A stretch of DNA of 64,000 nucleotides from Streptomyces sp. SAJ15 (GTDB lineage: Bacteria > Actinomycetota > Actinomycetes > Streptomycetales > Streptomycetaceae): contig NZ_NISY01000001.1 of NCBI RefSeq assembly GCF_007595705.1, positions 1,054,001 through 1,118,000 on the forward strand, written 5' to 3'. Within the stretch, counting starts at the first letter, position 1; every line of letters begins with the position of its first letter. The notes beneath the pieces are model-generated. The model was not told the origin of the DNA. It saw only the letters and a program-made list of their open reading frames with translations, and did no database searches. This document shows positions 53,285-62,990 of this stretch, in pieces. The position numbers were made by a program, and so were the translations under genes.

Positions 53285-56200
53285 CTAACGCTCCTGATCG
53301 TAGGTGCTGCCGGGGCCGAAGCCCTGTTGGTCATGCTGGTCTTGCTCGGTGCTGCTCTCGGAACCCGCGTTACGGGCCTGCTGGACGCCCCGGCGCAGGT
53401 TGCTCAACCTGCCCCGAACGGCTTCCGGAGTCCGGGAGACCTGGGGGCCGCCCTGCGGGGACTGCTCCGCCGCGCCGTCGACGAGGTTGGCCTTGGGCAC
53501 CCGTCGCGGAAGCCCGGAGGAGGTGACCCCGCCGGCCTTCGGCTCGCGGATCCGACCGGCCCGCTGCCAACGCTCGTCATTGGCCGAGCGCCAGCCGTCA
53601 CCGTCACCGGAGCCGTCGCCGGAGGCGTTCTCGGGCCGGCCCTGCTGGGACAGTCCGGCCCCCGGGGTGCGCCGCGGAAGCGACTGCTCCGAGGACTGCT
53701 CCGGGGCGGCGTCCGCCGCACCCGCGGTGCTGCCGTCGGGCTGCTGCCATCCCCTGTTCCGCCGCGGCAGACCCGCGCCGGTCAGGGAGTGGCCGCCGCC
53801 CGCCGAAGGCGCCGAGGAGTCCGAATGGTTGAACTCTACGCGTTCACGGGAAGCTTCGGGAACGCTGGGTGTGGATTCCGCTTGCGTTCTGTGCTCCGGT
53901 GCGTACCCGGCCTCGTAGGAGCCCTGTGCACCCCACCCGCCCTGGTCGACAGGGGAGTTGTAGTCCGAGTACGGCTGCTGCTGGGGGTCCGTCTGGTGCC
54001 CGTAGCCCGCCTCCGCATAGCCGGCCTGCGGGCCCGCCTCCGGATAGCCGGCCGCCGGCTGCTGGAACCCGCTCGCCGGGTCGGCGTAGCCCGCCTCGGC
54101 CGCCGGGTAGCCGGTCGCCGGATCGGTGGGCTGCTGCCGGTGGGCCTGCGCCCCCAGCGCCGCGCGCCGCTCGCCACGCTGCAGCGAGCGCTCGATCGGA
54201 TTCAGGTCGCTCTGCCCCGCCGCGGGACGCTGGGCCTGCTGGTCGCCGTAGTGCGAGTCGTCGAAGCCCAGATCGGCCGCGGAGCGCAGGATCGGGGTCT
54301 CCTGGGTGGCGTGCGGCTGCTCGGGCACGATCCGGGAGACCGTGAAGTCGTCCGGCAGCTCGTCGCCGCCACCACCGTGCGTGATCGCGTCCGGGAGCAT
54401 GACCAGCGAGGTGGTGCCGGCCTGCTCTCCGGAGGGGCGCAGCTGCACCCGGATGTCGTGTCGGTTCGCCAGTCGGCCGACCACGAACAGCCCCATGCGC
54501 TGGGAGATCGCGGCGTCCACCGTCGGCGGATTGGCGAGCTTGTGGTTGATGTCCGCGAAGTCCTCGGCGGTCAGCCCGATGCCCTTGTCATGAATCTCGA
54601 TCATGACGCGGCCGTCCGGCAGCCTGGTCGCGGTGACCCGGACCTTGGTGTGCGGGGAGGAGAACGTGGTGGCGTTCTCCAGCAGCTCGGAGAGCAGGTG
54701 CACGAGGTCGGTCACGGCCTGGCCGTGGATCTCGCTCTCCGGGACGCCGTCGATCTCGATGCGCTCGTAGCTCTCCACCTCGGAGGCGGAGGCGCGCAGC
54801 ACGTCGACCAGCGGAACCGGCTGGTTCCAGCGGCGGCCCGGCTCCTCGCCGGCGAGAATCAGCAGGTTCTCGCCGTTGCGGCGCATGCGGGTGGCCAGGT
54901 GGTCCAGCTTGAAGAGGTTCTCCAGCTGGTCCGGGTCGGCCTCGTTGTTCTCCAGGCTGGTGATCAGGGTGAGCTGGCGCTCGATCAGACCCTGGTTACG
55001 GCTGGAGAGGTTGGTGAAGATCGCGTTGACGTTGCCCCGCAGCAGGGCCTGCTCGGCGGCGAGCCGGATGGCCTCGCGGTGGACCTGGTCGAAGGCGCGG
55101 GCGACCTCGCCGATCTCGTCCTTGGTGGTGATCTTGATCGGCTCCACCCGGGTGTCGACGCGGCCCGGGTCGGTGCGCGAGAGCTGGTCGACGAGCGCCG
55201 GCAGGCGCTGCTCGGCCACCTCGAAGGCGGCGGCGCGCAGCCGGCGCATGGAGCGGCTCATGGAGCGGGCCATCATGCCGGCCACGATGAACGCGGCGAG
55301 CAGCGCGACCAGCACGATCGCGGAGTTGACGATGGCGTCGGTCTTGGCGTCGGAGGAGATCTGCGCGGCCTCCTCCACCGCCTTGTCGGTCAGCTTGGAC
55401 TCGACGTTTCGGTAGGCCTCGAACTTGTGCGTGGTGGTCTCGAACCAGCTGTCGGCCGTGATCCCCAGCGCCTGGAGCTTCGCCTTCGAGGCGGTCGGCG
55501 AGGTGATCTCGCCGAGCATCCGCTCCATCGACGGCGGCGCGACGAAGTCCTCGCCGACGCCCTCGGCCTCCTGCTTGTCCCGCGCGACCTCTTCCTCGTG
55601 GGTGCTGGCCGCCTTGGCGAGCTCGTCGTCCATGAGGGTGACGTCCTCCGGGAGGCCACCCGACTTGAACTCGTCGAGAGCGATCTTCTCCAGGTAGACG
55701 TACGAGGCCAGCGCGGTCAACATCGCCCTGCGTTCGCTGCCCCTGACGGGCTCGACCAGGAGATGGGTGCCGAGCGAGCGCTGAAGCGATCCAGCAGCCT
55801 TGGCCAGCGACACCGCGTAGACGGTGCGGCCGTAGGAGGTGATGTTGCCCGTGCCCAGACCGAGCTCGTTGGCGAACTCCATCAGCGGGTGCTGGACCTG
55901 GACGTAGCCCTCCTCGGTCTTCCCACCGGAGAGCTCGGAGGTGTAGGCGTTCCGACGCAGCGTCTCCAGCTGCGGCTCGACGGCCTCGAACGCCTTGAGA
56001 CGGCGCTTGAGGCTGGCCGAATCCGGCATGTCCTTGACCTGCTTGGCGAACTCGTCCGCCGCCGTGTCGGTCGCCGCCCGCGCCTGCTGGACCACATCCG
56101 TGTCTGTCTTGGTCAGCAGCGGCTTGGCGGTGACGTCGCGCTCGTTGACCAGCGCCTGGCCGTACGCGGCCGCGGCCCGCACCACCCGGGCGGTCCGCTC

Positions 56201-56464
56201 GGCGTCCTGTGCCTCGCTCCAGGTCGCCAGCGAGGACTCCACACGGAAGCCACCGAAGACCAGCGCGACGAGCACGGGGATGAGCAGGATGGCGTTCAGT
56301 CGGGTGGGCACGCGCCAGTTGCCCGGCGACAGCCGCCCACCCCCCTTGCCGACCGACGGTGCGGAAGTCTCGGGCGCGTCCTCGCTCGCCGCCGCCGCAC
56401 GCTGCGGCGGGGTGAAGTTCCCGCGCGCCTGCGTTTGCGCGGAGTTCGGTTTGCTTCGCCTCAC
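53285..56464 (-). CDS. cvnA: Conservon sensor kinase-like protein CvnA (left copy)
   Basis: 1059 residues. A membrane helix at ~55-75 (LNAILLIPVLVALVFGGF) leads to an extracellular nitrate/nitrite-sensor-like (NIT) helical domain of ~330 residues. A second helix near 410 (AIVLVALLAAFIVAGMM) is followed by HAMP, a dimerisation-like stretch (LFKLDHLATRMRRNGENLL), and a HATPase domain with the N-box ELLENATTFSSPHTKV, G1 EIHDKGIGL and G2 GLFVVGRLANRHDIRVQL. The C-terminal ~330 residues are Gln/Pro/Ser/Tyr-rich repeats ending in a conserved GGVTSSGLPRRVPKANLV tail. No receiver or typical response regulator is nearby; output presumably goes through CvnB-D. GTG start at 56464. Confidence 0.92.
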   Translation of the reverse strand: MRRSKPNSAQTQARGNFTPPQRAAAASEDAPETSAPSVGKGGGRLSPGNWRVPTRLNAILLIPVLVALVFGGFRVESSLATWSEAQDAERTARVVRAAAAYGQALVNERDVTAKPLLTKTDTDVVQQARAATDTAADEFAKQVKDMPDSASLKRRLKAFEAVEPQLETLRRNAYTSELSGGKTEEGYVQVQHPLMEFANELGLGTGNITSYGRTVYAVSLAKAAGSLQRSLGTHLLVEPVRGSERRAMLTALASYVYLEKIALDEFKSGGLPEDVTLMDDELAKAASTHEEEVARDKQEAEGVGEDFVAPPSMERMLGEITSPTASKAKLQALGITADSWFETTTHKFEAYRNVESKLTDKAVEEAAQISSDAKTDAIVNSAIVLVALLAAFIVAGMMARSMSRSMRRLRAAAFEVAEQRLPALVDQLSRTDPGRVDTRVEPIKITTKDEIGEVARAFDQVHREAIRLAAEQALLRGNVNAIFTNLSSRNQGLIERQLTLITSLENNEADPDQLENLFKLDHLATRMRRNGENLLILAGEEPGRRWNQPVPLVDVLRASASEVESYERIEIDGVPESEIHGQAVTDLVHLLSELLENATTFSSPHTKVRVTATRLPDGRVMIEIHDKGIGLTAEDFADINHKLANPPTVDAAISQRMGLFVVGRLANRHDIRVQLRPSGEQAGTTSLVMLPDAITHGGGGDELPDDFTVSRIVPEQPHATQETPILRSAADLGFDDSHYGDQQAQRPAAGQSDLNPIERSLQRGERRAALGAQAHRQQPTDPATGYPAAEAGYADPASGFQQPAAGYPEAGPQAGYAEAGYGHQTDPQQQPYSDYNSPVDQGGWGAQGSYEAGYAPEHRTQAESTPSVPEASRERVEFNHSDSSAPSAGGGHSLTGAGLPRRNRGWQQPDGSTAGAADAAPEQSSEQSLPRRTPGAGLSQQGRPENASGDGSGDGDGWRSANDERWQRAGRIREPKAGGVTSSGLPRRVPKANLVDGAAEQSPQGGPQVSRTPEAVRGRLSNLRRGVQQARNAGSESSTEQDQHDQQGFGPGSTYDQER

Positions 56465-56733
56465 TCGACCAACAACCTCTCGGCCCCGGCACCAGATTCC
56501 GTGCCGTTCTCGGCTGAGCCCTTACTGCCCAGTTCAAGGAATTCCAGCACGTCACGCGGGCCGGTTCCAAACAGTGGGCAAAGCATCAAGACGCGCCCCC
56601 GACACGCAGATAAAACGGGCATAAAGCGTCAGGCGGGGCAGAAGGCGAGGCAGTTGTGTGCGGAGGGGAACGCCACGTAAGCGTTGCGTATGCACACGTG
56701 AGTAATTCTCTGTCGAAACGTTATGAAGCCCCG

Positions 56734-56763
56734 GGCGGGTCGTGTCGTATGACACAACCCGCC
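56734..56763 (-). terminator. Terminator of the right conservon
   Basis: Thirteen-base arms ggcgggtcgtgtc/gacacaacccgcc with one mismatch and a four-base loop (gtat). It lies 95 bases past the right cvnD stop, within the 394-base gap (56465-56858) that must also hold the left conservon promoter. A candidate there on the minus strand is TCGACA, 18 bases, CATACG. Confidence 0.7.
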
Positions 56764-56858
56764 GCGGGGCATAACTTCCGGCATTATCGGCCGAATTGAT
56801 CTTCTTGCGTGATCGTCATGCGCGGGTTACCGCAATGCCGTCCGATCCACGCGGATCG

Positions 56859-57443
56859 TCACTTCAGCCGGGCCATGAGCGCGTGCTCGACGAGCGTGAT
56901 GAGCGTGCTCTTCGTCTCGTTCCGGTGCCGCGCGTCGGTGGTGATGATCGGGGCGTCGGGGCCGATCTGGAGCGCCTCGCGGACCTCTTCGGGGCCGTAC
57001 GGCTGGTGGCCGTCGAAGCCGTTGAGGGCGACGACGAAGGGCAGGCCGCTGTTCTCGAAGTAGTCGACCGCGGGGAAGCAGTCGGCGAGACGGCGGGTGT
57101 CGACCAGCACGACGGCGCCGATGGCGCCGCGGACCAGGTCGTCCCACATGAACCAGAAGCGGTCCTGACCCGGCGTACCGAACAGGTACAGGATCAGATC
57201 GTCGTCCAGCGTGATACGGCCGAAGTCCATCGCCACCGTGGTGGTGGTCTTCTCCTGAACGTGGCTCAGATCGTCGATCCCCGCCGACGCCGAGGTCATC
57301 ACGGCTTCGGTGCGCAGCGGGTTGATCTCCGAGACCGCGCCGACGAACGTGGTCTTGCCCACGCCGAAGCCGCCCGCCACCACGATCTTCGCGGAGGTGG
57401 TGGAGCGGGTCGACACGCCGCCGCTAGAGCTTCCGAAGTCCAC
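56859..57443 (-). CDS. cvnD: Conservon GTPase CvnD (right copy)
   Basis: 194-residue GTPase, nearly identical to the copy at 51606, including long stretches of identical DNA. P-loop GGFGVGKTTF, FGTPGQDRFWFMW and LNGFD are all kept. Differences cluster at the N-terminus (GGVSTRSTT) and around the VQEKTTTTV segment, exactly where partner-specific contacts might be. Overlaps the preceding cvnC by 20 bases. Confidence 0.93.
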   Translation of the reverse strand: MDFGSSSGGVSTRSTTSAKIVVAGGFGVGKTTFVGAVSEINPLRTEAVMTSASAGIDDLSHVQEKTTTTVAMDFGRITLDDDLILYLFGTPGQDRFWFMWDDLVRGAIGAVVLVDTRRLADCFPAVDYFENSGLPFVVALNGFDGHQPYGPEEVREALQIGPDAPIITTDARHRNETKSTLITLVEHALMARLK

Positions 57444-57822
57444 TGAGCACCCTTTCCAGCAGTGTCACATCCGGCGTGCCGCCGGCTTCCGAGCTGCCGC
57501 CCGGCTGGTGAATGGTGACCATCCCCGCCTCGGCCAGGTCGGCCACGAGGATCCGGGCCACGCCGAGCGGAATGCTCAGCAGCGCCGAGACCTCGGCGAC
57601 CGACTTGACCTCGCGGCACAGGTGGCAGATGCGCTGGTGCTCGGGGAGCAGACCCTGCAGCGCGGCCGGGTCGGCCGTGGTGCTGACCAGGGCCTCGATG
57701 GCGAGCTGGTAGCGCGGCCGGGTCCGGCCGCCGGTCATGGCGTACGGACGCACCAGCGGCTGGTCGTCGCCTCCGTACGACTGATGATGGCCGCCGTACG
57801 GCGAAGCAGGGGGCGGGGTCAT
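57424..57822 (-). CDS. cvnC: Conservon DUF742 protein CvnC (right copy)
   Basis: 132 residues: a short Gly/Tyr/His-rich arm, then the DUF742 domain (VRPYAMTGGRTRPRYQLAIE, HQRICHLCREVKSVAEVSAL) ending LLERVLSGLRKL. ATG 57822 is preceded by ggagg with four bases spacing. Compared with the left copy the disordered arm is about 70 residues shorter while the folded domain is very similar. Confidence 0.93.
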   Translation of the reverse strand: MTPPPASPYGGHHQSYGGDDQPLVRPYAMTGGRTRPRYQLAIEALVSTTADPAALQGLLPEHQRICHLCREVKSVAEVSALLSIPLGVARILVADLAEAGMVTIHQPGGSSEAGGTPDVTLLERVLSGLRKL

Positions 57823-57886
57823 GAATCCTCCGGTCGGGACAGCGAGGTGACGGTCGTGCCGGCGGCGGGTGCCGGTGGGCGGTCGG

Positions 57887-58309
57887 TCAATTCAGCAGGC
57901 TGCCCTGGAGCTCGGCGCGCAGATCGGGGGTAAGGACATTTCCCGCGCGGTCGACCAGCAGGGCCATCTCGTAGCCGACGAGGCCGATGTCGCACTCGGG
58001 GTGGGCGAGGACGGCCAGCGAGGATCCGTCCGAGATGGACATGATGAAGAGGAAGCCGCGCTCCATCTCGACGACGGTCTGGTTGACCGCACCGCCTTCG
58101 AAGATGCGGGAGGCTCCGGCGGTCAGCGAGGTCAGACCGGAGGCGACCGCCGCCAGCTGGTCCGCGCGGTCGCGGGGGAACCCTTCGGACATCGCGAGGA
58201 GGAGTCCGTCGGCGGAGACCACGACCGTGTGCGACACCCCGGGGGTGTTGTCCACGAAGTTCGTGATCAGCCAATTCAGGTTCTGCGCCGCCTGGCTCAT
58301 CGGGCTCAA
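57887..58309 (-). CDS. cvnB: Conservon roadblock/LC7 protein CvnB (right copy)
   Basis: 140-residue roadblock/LC7 protein beginning VSPMSQAAQNLNWL, identical to the left copy except for one residue near position 122. The start lies directly at the end of the upstream cvnA frame, so translation is coupled. See the finding on the identical 314-bp block. Confidence 0.94.
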   Translation of the reverse strand: MSPMSQAAQNLNWLITNFVDNTPGVSHTVVVSADGLLLAMSEGFPRDRADQLAAVASGLTSLTAGASRIFEGGAVNQTVVEMERGFLFIMSISDGSSLAVLAHPECDIGLVGYEMALLVDRAGNVLTPDLRAELQGSLLN

Positions 58310-61300
58310 CTAACGCTCCTGCTGGTAAGTCGGGCCAACGCCGCGATCGTGATTGCTGCCGGGAGACCCCTGACCGGGGCTGGCCTGACGGCCCTGCTGG
58401 ATGCCCCGACGGAGGTTGGTCAGTCGCCCGCGCACGTCGTCGGGCGCGCGGGAGACCTGCGGACCGGTCTGGGGGGTCTGCTGCTGCGCGGTGCCCTCCA
58501 CGAGGTTGGCGCGCGGCACACGGCGCGGCAGCCCGGAGGAGGTGATGCCGCCCGAGGCGGGCTCGCGCACCTGCTCGGCGCGCCGCCAGTGCTCGTCGTT
58601 GGACGAGTTCCAGCCGTCGGACGCACCCGTGTCGGCGGCACGGGCCGGCTGCCGCTGCCGGCCGCCCTGGTCCTGCGCCGGCCGCCCCTCGCGGGACGGC
58701 TGTGCCGGCGCGGCCTGGCGGTCCTGCTCGGCGGCTCCGGCCTGGGCGCCCCGGAACCAGTTCGACTCGATGGTGTCGAAGATCGGCGTACGGAGGTCAC
58801 CGGACGCGGCGGGTGCCACCGGTGCCGGGTCGTCCAGCGGGGAGCTGTGGGCCACCCCGTTGGCGGAACCGTGCGCGTCGGCCTGCGGCCGCGGGTACTC
58901 GCCGGTGTCGCCGCCGAGCCCGACGCCGGGGCCGCCCTGCGGGAGGTACCCGCCGGAGGCCGCACCCGGGCGCGGGAACTGTCCGGTGGTGCCGTGCCCC
59001 TGACCGAGGTCGGGGCGGGCGTACTGGCCGGTGTCGCCCGGGCCCTGGCCCAGCTCCGGCTGGGGGAACTGTCCGGTGGTGCCGTGCCCCTGGCCGAGGT
59101 CGGGGCGGGCGTACTGGCCGGTGTCGCCCGGACCCTGGCCCAGCTCCGGCTGCGGGAACTGTCCGGTGTCGCCCGGGCCCTGACCGAGGTCGGGGCGCGC
59201 GTACTGGCCGGTGGTGCCGTGTCCCTGTCCGAGGTCGGGCTGGGGGAACTGGCCGGTGTCGCCGGGGCCCTGACCGAGGTCGGGGCGCGCGTACTGGCCG
59301 GTGGTGCCGTGTCCCGTCCCAGGTCGGGCTGCGGGAACTGTCCGGTGTCGCCCGGACCCTGACCGAGATCGGGGCGGGCGAACTGCGAGGTCTGGGAGCC
59401 GGTGTCGACGTCGTCGTGCCCGCGCGGAGCGTCGAGCGCGTCACGCCCGCCCCGGCTCTCCGGCGACGGCGGGCCCGACGGCCAGTCGTCGTCCCCACCC
59501 TGGGCCGCGCGACGCGCGCCCCAGCTGGTGCCGGGAGCCTGGGAGGAGGGCAGCTCGGGCGCCGCTTCGCGGGCCGGGAGCTGCGGCCGTGCGCCGGACG
59601 CGGCCGGGCCGGCGGGGCGGCCGGGGCCCTCCCCGCGGGTCGGGGCGCCGGTCGGCGGGGCCACCGAGGGGTTGTCGCCGCGCACCGGCAGACCGCCGCG
59701 GCCGCCGGGGAGGCCGGGAGGCGTGCCGGGGGAGCGTCGGGGCTCGGCGCCGGGCGGCCGACCCGCGTCGAACAGGCTGCCGCCCGTCGGAGCGGGGCCG
59801 CCGCTGGAGGCGCCCGCCTTGCGGGTGGGCAGGCCGGCCAGGCCGCTGCCGGGCAGCGCGGGGCGCGAGCCGGACTGCGGGACCTGACGGCGGGAGGGCG
59901 CGGAGCCGATGAGGCCGGCACCGCCGCCGGAGCCGCCACCCTGCGGGGCGGCCGGCGCACCGGGCTTGCCCGCGGGCGCGCCCGGCTTCTTGCCGCCCTG
60001 GGCGACGTCGACCGGCAGCATGACCAGGGCGGTGGTGCCGCCCGAGTCGGAGGGACGCAGCTGGATGCGGATGCCGTGTCGCAGGGACAGGCGGCCGACC
60101 ACGAACAGACCCATGCGGCGGGAGACCGAGACGTCCACGGTGGGCGGGCTGGCCAGCCGCTCGTTGATCGCGGCCAGGTCCTCCGGGGAGAGGCCGATGC
60201 CGGTGTCGTGGATCTCGACCAGCACCCGGCCGTCCGGCAGCGCGTGACCGGTGACCTTGACCTTGGTCTGCGGGGAGGAGAACGAGGTGGCGTTCTCCAG
60301 CAGCTCGGCGAGGAGGTGCACGAGGTCGTTGACGACGCGGCCGGCGACCTCGGTGCCGGGAACGGCGCTCAGTTCGATGCGCTCGTACTGCTCCACCTCG
60401 GAGGCGGCGGCACGGAGCACGTCGACCAGCGGCACCGGGCGGGTCCACCGGCGACCCGGCTCCTCACCCGCGAGAACGAGGAGGTTCTCACCGTTACGGC
60501 GCATACGGGTGGCGAGGTGGTCGAGCTTGAACAGCGAGGACAGCTGGTCCGGGTCGGCCTCGCGGCTCTCCAGCTCGGAGATGAGCGAGAGCTGGCGCTG
60601 GATAAGACCCTGGCTGCGGCGCGAGAGGTTGGTGAACATCGCGTTGACGTTGCCTCGCAGCAGCGCCTGCTCGGCGGCGAGTCGCACCGCCTCGCGGTGC
60701 ACGTCGTCGAAGGCCGCGGCCACCTTTCCGATCTCGTCCCGGCTGTGCACACCGACGGACTCGACGGAGGTGTCCACGTCCTGCGGGTCGGCCTCGGAGA
60801 GCTGCTTGACCAGCTCGGGAAGGCGCTTCTGGGCGACTTCCTGGGCGGTCTCCTGGAGCCGGCGCAGCGAGCGCACCATGGAGCGGGCCACGACGAACGC
60901 GCCGACCAGCGAGATGCCGAGGACCAGCAGGATCAGCACACCGTTGAGGTAGGCGTCGCGCTCGGCGTCCGAACGCAGCTCGCGGGCCTTGGCCTCCATC
61001 TCGCTGAGCAGCGTCTGCTCGATCTTCGACATCTCGTCGAGCTTGATGGTGTCCTGGTCGTACCAGTCCGGGTAGGTCCGCTTCTCGGAGCTGAGGCCGT
61101 TGGCGTCGCGCAGCACGCGCTGGGCGTACTTGTCGGCCGCGGTGATGTCCGGGCGGCCGCCGTTGAGCGGCTCCAGCAGGTCCTCGGAGCTGTCCCGGCG
61201 GATCTGCACGAAGCGCCGCAGCGCCTCGGTCTCCTTGTCCAGGGCCGACTTGCCGTACCGGCGGTCGTTGGCGGAGAGGGCGGCGCCCTTGGGGTTGGCC

Positions 61301-62148
61301 AGGGCGGCGCTGATGACCGCGCGCTGGATGGACGCGTACTCCTTGGCGGCGGAGAAGGTGGCCAGCGCGCGAGTGCTGTTGATCATCTCGCTGTTGCTGG
61401 TCGCCTGCGCCATGTCCTGGGAGAGCGAGAGCAGCGAGGTGATGAGTTCGTTGTAGCTCTCGACGGTCTGCGCGATGTACGTCTTGTCGTCGTACGCCGT
61501 GTCGCGGATGGACCGGATCTTGCCGAGCTGCTTGCTGATGTCGACCAGGGTCGACTGCACGCCGATCATGGTCGGGTCGTTGGGGTCGACGTCCGCGGTG
61601 GCCTCCTGGAAGGCCGTGATCGCGCGGCTGGTCTTCTCCCGGGTGGCGACGACGCGGTCGTCCTTCTGGCTGCCCTCGCCGGCCAGCGGACCCGCGGACT
61701 TGTCGCGCTCCTCCTGGAGGGCGTCGGCCAGCTGGGTCGCCTGCTGCGTCATCTCGGTGAGCAGCTTCATGTGGTCCAGCTGCTGGATGTTCTCCAGCGA
61801 GGTCTCGATACGCAGGGCTCCCAGGGTGGTCGCGGCGACCACGGGGAGCGCGAGCAGGGAGACGAGTCGGGTGGAGATGCGCCAGTTGCGCAGGGCTATT
61901 CGGGCGCCGGGCCCGGTGGGTCCCTTCGCCTTCGGCTGGGCCTTGTCGGCACCCTCGCCACCGCCACCGCCGCCACCGCCGGCCGGGGCGCCCGGCTGCG
62001 CGCCGGAACCGGATCCGGCGTCGGAGCCGCGGTCGCCCGGCGTCAATCCGGTGGACTGGGCGCGCTGGGGCGAGGAGCCGCGGTCGGACCCACCGCGCGG
62101 CTCCGGATCCGCCGAAGCGCTGCCTTCCCTCTTGAAACGTCCCTGCAC
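58310..62148 (-). pseudogene. cvnA: Conservon sensor CvnA (right copy), frameshifted near its C-terminus
   Basis: From GTG 62148 the gene encodes a ~90-residue disordered start, a membrane helix, a NIT-type sensor domain, a second helix (LILLVLGISLVGAFVVARSM), HAMP, and a HATPase domain (LLENATSFSSPQTKV, EIHDTGIGLS, GLFVVGRLSLRHGIRIQL). Near 59315 one base is missing in a 45-bp tandem repeat. Upstream codons read in one frame; the proper end (ITSSGLPRRVPRANLVEGTA to QQER, stop at 58310) is in the next frame. As written the frame runs on to a stop at 58420 with a wrong Pro/Ser/Arg-rich tail. All folded domains precede the break, so the sensor could still work. Confidence 0.85.
58970..59390. 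repeat. 45-bp tandem repeat in cvnA (15-residue units)
   Basis: About nine and a half units coding TGQ(Y/F)(A/P)(R/Q)P(D/E)LGQG(P/H)G(D/T) on the minus strand. Units alternate between two versions (YARPDLGQG and FPQP-LGQG), giving a 90-bp higher-order period. The one-base deletion falls in the second unit. Confidence 0.9.
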
Positions 62149-62668
62149 TAGCGTCGCAACCTCTGGACCAGGCGCTTCACCGGAGACCGGCGAAACGGTG
62201 TCGAGTCGATGGGGACCGCGGCCCCCCGTAGCGGTCGTGAGTGACCGGCGCGCTCACCTTTCGTTCGAGAGGAGGAGCCACCGCCGCTCGGCGCCATTCT
62301 CGTGCGCCCCCTGCGCGCCGGCTGAATCTTGCGGCGGTGCTGGGAATTCCAGCACAGGGCCGGATGCATCAACAAGGGCGAGTGGTGCGGACATGACGGG
62401 CGTGACGCTCAGTATGGGAGTCATTACCGGACGTAGAAAGTCATGTCTCCGATAACGGACTTTTGCCCGCGAGTTGCTCGTCATGGCCTGGTGTCCCGGT
62501 AGTCATGATCAAGAGCGGAACGTCAGGTTCAGGTGTGCAATGTCCGTTTCATTCGGTTGAGTTGGCCGCCTTTTATGTCGCATTTGCCCGTGACGTCGTG
62601 AGGAAACTCACACGTTCCACATGAGTTCTTCTTTGTATGCGTGGGCATGGGCGCGTCTAGCCTGACGC
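62149..62668. other. Non-coding gap upstream of the right conservon
   Basis: A 520-base divergent region before the cvnA start and ahead of the small gene at 62718. It must contain the conservon promoter (minus strand); CATACT (complement of 62411-62416) is a possible -10. It is less GC-rich than its surroundings, especially 62500-62660. No gene seen. Confidence 0.45.
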
Positions 62669-62687
62669 TTTACACAACCCGTGTAAA
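62669..62687. promoter_or_regulatory. Operator-like palindrome TTTACAC-N5-GTGTAAA
   Basis: Perfect seven-base half-sites around aaccc, ending 30 bases before the ATG of the small gene at 62718, where its promoter is expected. Its AT-rich arms stand out from the background. Confidence 0.6.
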
Positions 62688-62717
62688 CGACAAAGAGGCA
62701 ATGGGGGGAGAACCCGA

Positions 62718-62897
62718 ATGAAGACGACGATGATGATCCGCAACATAGCCAATCCCCGCCGCACCACGCTGGCACACCTCACGGACGCCGAGGAGCTCCT
62801 GGTCGCCCCCGCCGACCGTCCGGAGCACCCGGTCGAGCTGCCGACGCAGACCGCGAACCCCAGGCGCACCGTGCTGATGGAGGCCCCCACCGGCTGA
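62718..62897 (+). CDS. 59-residue protein with internal ANPRRT repeat
   Basis: Small soluble-looking protein with no Cys. The motif ANPRRT(T/V)L occurs twice: near the start (IRNIANPRRTTLAHL) and near the end (TANPRRTVLMEAP), joined by an acidic Pro-rich middle (DAEELLVAPADRPEHP). ATG 62718 has ggggggag seven bases upstream. Function unknown to me; the symmetric layout could suit a small binding or scaffold peptide. It is preceded by the palindrome at 62669 and followed after 93 bases by a FAH-family gene. Confidence 0.65.
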   Translation: MKTTMMIRNIANPRRTTLAHLTDAEELLVAPADRPEHPVELPTQTANPRRTVLMEAPTG

Positions 62898-62990
62898 CGG
62901 GCCGCCTCGCCGACCGGGCGGCCGTGCGCCCCCGCGAGATAGCCTGAAGCGTCAGTCCCCGTCAGCTATCTCGAAGGGCGCCAGCTTCCC

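Noticed and set aside
53285..56464. Treating the CvnA proteins as ordinary two-component histidine kinases
   Set aside because: There is no partner response regulator. The A-B-C-D order with roadblock, DUF742 and GTPase genes is the conservon arrangement.
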